Of a DNA stretch of 64,000 nt, positions 62,477-64,000 are shown piece by piece (the stretch's first letter is position 1; each line of letters starts with the position of its first letter). Location of the stretch: positions 4,389,501 to 4,453,500 of the forward strand of contig CP031585.1 in NCBI GenBank assembly GCA_003217735.2, written 5' to 3'. The notes beneath the pieces were generated by a model that had not been told where the DNA came from, did no database searches, and saw nothing but the letters and a program-made list of their open reading frames with translations. A program made the position numbers and the translations under genes. This stretch comes from Marinibacterium anthonyi. GTDB taxonomy: Bacteria; Pseudomonadota; Alphaproteobacteria; Rhodobacterales; Rhodobacteraceae.

Positions 62477-63799
62477 TCAGTAGATCGCCCAGACCAGACC
62501 CAGGGTCAGCCCCGGCACCAGCACCAGAAGCACGACCCGCACGATATCCGTCACGACAAAGGGCAAGGCCCCCCGGAAGGTCGCCGCGATCGGCACGTCG
62601 CGGGCCATGTTGTTGATGATGTACAGGTTCATCCCCACCGGCGGCGTGATCAACCCGACCTCGACCACGATCAGAACCAGCACGCCGAACCACAGGCCGA
62701 AGTCATTCACGCTCATCCCGAAATCCAGACCGACCATGATCGGGTAGATGATCGGCACGGTCAGCAGCACCATCGACAGCGAATCCATGATGCAGCCGAA
62801 GGCCAGGTACATCACCAGCACGACGATCAGAACGACCCATGGCGAAAGCCCCTGCATGGACACCCAGGCCGCCGTGCCTTGCGGCAATTGCGTCAGCGCC
62901 AGGAAGGAATTGTAGATCCCCGCCCCCAGCACGATCATGAAGATCATCGCGGTGGACGAGGCCGTGGCATAGACCGACTGGCGGAAGCGGTCCCAGTTCA
63001 TCTGCCCCGACACCAGCGCGGCGATGCCCGTCCCGGCAGCGCCCACCGCCGCCGCTTCGGACGGCGTGAAGATGCCCAGGTAGATGCCCCCCACCACGGC
63101 GGCAAAGATCGCAAGCACCGGCCAGATCCCCGCGATCATCTTCAGCCGTGCGCCCCAGGGCACCCGGTCCGCCAGCGCGGCGGAATTCGGCGACACCCGC
63201 ACCCAGACCGCCACCGCGATCATGTAGCCGATCGCCGCCAGGATCCCCGGCCCGATCGCCGCGACGAACAGCTTGGCGATGTTCTGTTCCGCCAGGATCG
63301 CGTAGATCACCAGGATCACCGAGGGCGGGATCAGGATGCCCAGCGTGCCCCCCGCCGCCAGCGCCCCGGTCGCCAGCGCATCCGGATAGCCGTAGCGGCG
63401 CAGCTCCGGCAGGGCCACCTGCCCCATGGTCGCCGCCGTGGCCAGCGACGATCCGCAGATCGCCCCGAACCCGGCACAGGCGCCGATGGCCGACATCGCC
63501 ATGCCGCCCTTGCGATGGCCCAGGAACCCTTCGGCGGCACGGAACAGCGATGCCGACATGCCAGACAGCGTCGCGAACTGCCCCATCAGCAGGAACAGCG
63601 GGATGATCGAGAAGGAGTATTGCGAAAACGTCGAATAGGTCAGCGATTTCAGTTGCGCCAGCATCATGTTGGGCGACCCGGTGACCATCCAGGTCCCGCC
63701 AAACCCGACCACCAGCATCGCCAGCGCAATGGGAAACCGCAGGAAGATCAGCAGCAGCAGGACCGGAAAGGACCAGAGCGCCAGCGCGTAATCAGACAT
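62477..63799 (-). CDS. dctM: TRAP transporter large permease
   Basis: The 440-residue DctM subunit has the standard length and about 12 hydrophobic segments. Conserved parts include SIIPLFLLMGQFATLSGMS, GACAGFGAICGSSLATAATM, GTLGILIPPSVILVIYAI and FTPSEAAAVGAAG. It overlaps the upstream dctQ by 8 bp. It is the second TRAP system in the window and differs from the one at 38-42 kb, which has a longer permease. The substrate is unknown; a carboxylate or sulphonate is typical. Confidence 0.93.
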   Translation of the reverse strand: MSDYALALWSFPVLLLLIFLRFPIALAMLVVGFGGTWMVTGSPNMMLAQLKSLTYSTFSQYSFSIIPLFLLMGQFATLSGMSASLFRAAEGFLGHRKGGMAMSAIGACAGFGAICGSSLATAATMGQVALPELRRYGYPDALATGALAAGGTLGILIPPSVILVIYAILAEQNIAKLFVAAIGPGILAAIGYMIAVAVWVRVSPNSAALADRVPWGARLKMIAGIWPVLAIFAAVVGGIYLGIFTPSEAAAVGAAGTGIAALVSGQMNWDRFRQSVYATASSTAMIFMIVLGAGIYNSFLALTQLPQGTAAWVSMQGLSPWVVLIVVLVMYLAFGCIMDSLSMVLLTVPIIYPIMVGLDFGMSVNDFGLWFGVLVLIVVEVGLITPPVGMNLYIINNMARDVPIAATFRGALPFVVTDIVRVVLLVLVPGLTLGLVWAIY

Positions 63800-64000
63800 C
63801 CACCGCCCCCCCGTCGCCCGAAGAATCGCCCACCGGGACACCCAGTACCAGCGCCCGGCCCGAGCGCAGCACGCAGACCCCCGCCACCACCGCAAAGGCC
63901 ACCGCGCCGACCAGCGCCAAGGCATAGGCCTGCCACAGGTCGACCTGCAGGATCAGCGTGGTCTCGTGATAGCTGCGCTTGTCCAGCATCCCCGCCCACA
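63792..64000 (-). CDS. dctQ: TRAP transporter small membrane subunit, C-terminal part
   Basis: Only the last 68 or so codons are inside the window. The visible part reads WAGMLDKRSYHETTLILQVD, then a membrane segment (WQAYALALVGAVAFAVVAGV) and a hydrophilic tail ending GGAVDV. The apparent ATG at 63987-63989 is internal, because the frame continues upstream to the edge. Assignment as DctQ rests on this end and on the overlap with dctM. Confidence 0.8.
   Translation of the reverse strand, partial: WAGMLDKRSYHETTLILQVDLWQAYALALVGAVAFAVVAGVCVLRSGRALVLGVPVGDSSGDGGAVDV

Overview
The window comes from a GC-rich alphaproteobacterium, most likely a Rhodobacteraceae/Roseobacter-group member. This is inferred from high GC with G/C-rich third positions, the aerobic (cobG-type) cobalamin operon, the PuuE-UraD fusion, membrane-type urate oxidase PuuD, two TRAP transporters, a PcaQ-like LysR protein and typical palindromic gene-end repeats. 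I saw no tRNA, rRNA, insertion sequence, prophage or CRISPR array. Most of the window is metabolic operons with 1-8 bp gene overlaps.

Layout. 1-4.2 kb: purine ring catabolism, with a divergent pair of arms: NCS2 permease (partial), allA and puuE-uraD on minus; uraH and puuD on plus. 4.25-6.06 kb: a small P-loop kinase-like gene and a bacterial pentameric ligand-gated ion channel. 6.2-12.6 kb: tamA-tamB, the latter with eight tandem 60-residue repeats. 12.8-16.5 kb: xylB, and a fatty acyl-AMP ligase divergent from a stand-alone acyl carrier protein. 16.6-18.5 kb: cobQ behind an unrecognised gene. 18.6-33.0 kb: a cobalamin riboswitch followed by DUF1636-cobW-cobN-cobG-cobH-cobI-cobJ-cobL-cobE-cobM-cobB-cobA-cobF, with cobK inverted between cobJ and cobL. 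The corrin-ring half of aerobic B12 synthesis is nearly complete here.

33.0-48.5 kb: a GntR-controlled sugar-acid region. The minus arm (GntR, SDR, IlvD/Edd dehydratase, FAH hydrolase, 2-hydroxyacid dehydrogenase) looks like a non-phosphorylative diketo-deoxy acid route. The plus arm carries a TRAP transporter, a UxaA-type dehydratase, three Gfo/Idh oxidoreductases, a GarR-like reductase and a PfkB kinase. 48.5-53.3 kb: modC-modB without modA, a PcaQ-like regulator, a short-chain dehydrogenase and a TIGR03084-like protein. 53.6-59.9 kb: serine-cycle genes (hydroxypyruvate reductase, malate thiokinase mtkB-mtkA, serine-glyoxylate aminotransferase) divergent from a LuxR-type regulator and mclA. 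60.0-64.0 kb: a cytoplasmic BisC-type molybdoenzyme and a TRAP transporter cut by the window end.

The most unusual layer is repeat biology. Short tandem repeats whose unit is a multiple of three bases sit in frame inside cobN, cobG and the kinase-like gene. A dispersed GC-hairpin element found between genes elsewhere also appears inside the cobN reading frame, where it seems to have become coding sequence. I found no clearly novel multi-gene defence or mobile system.
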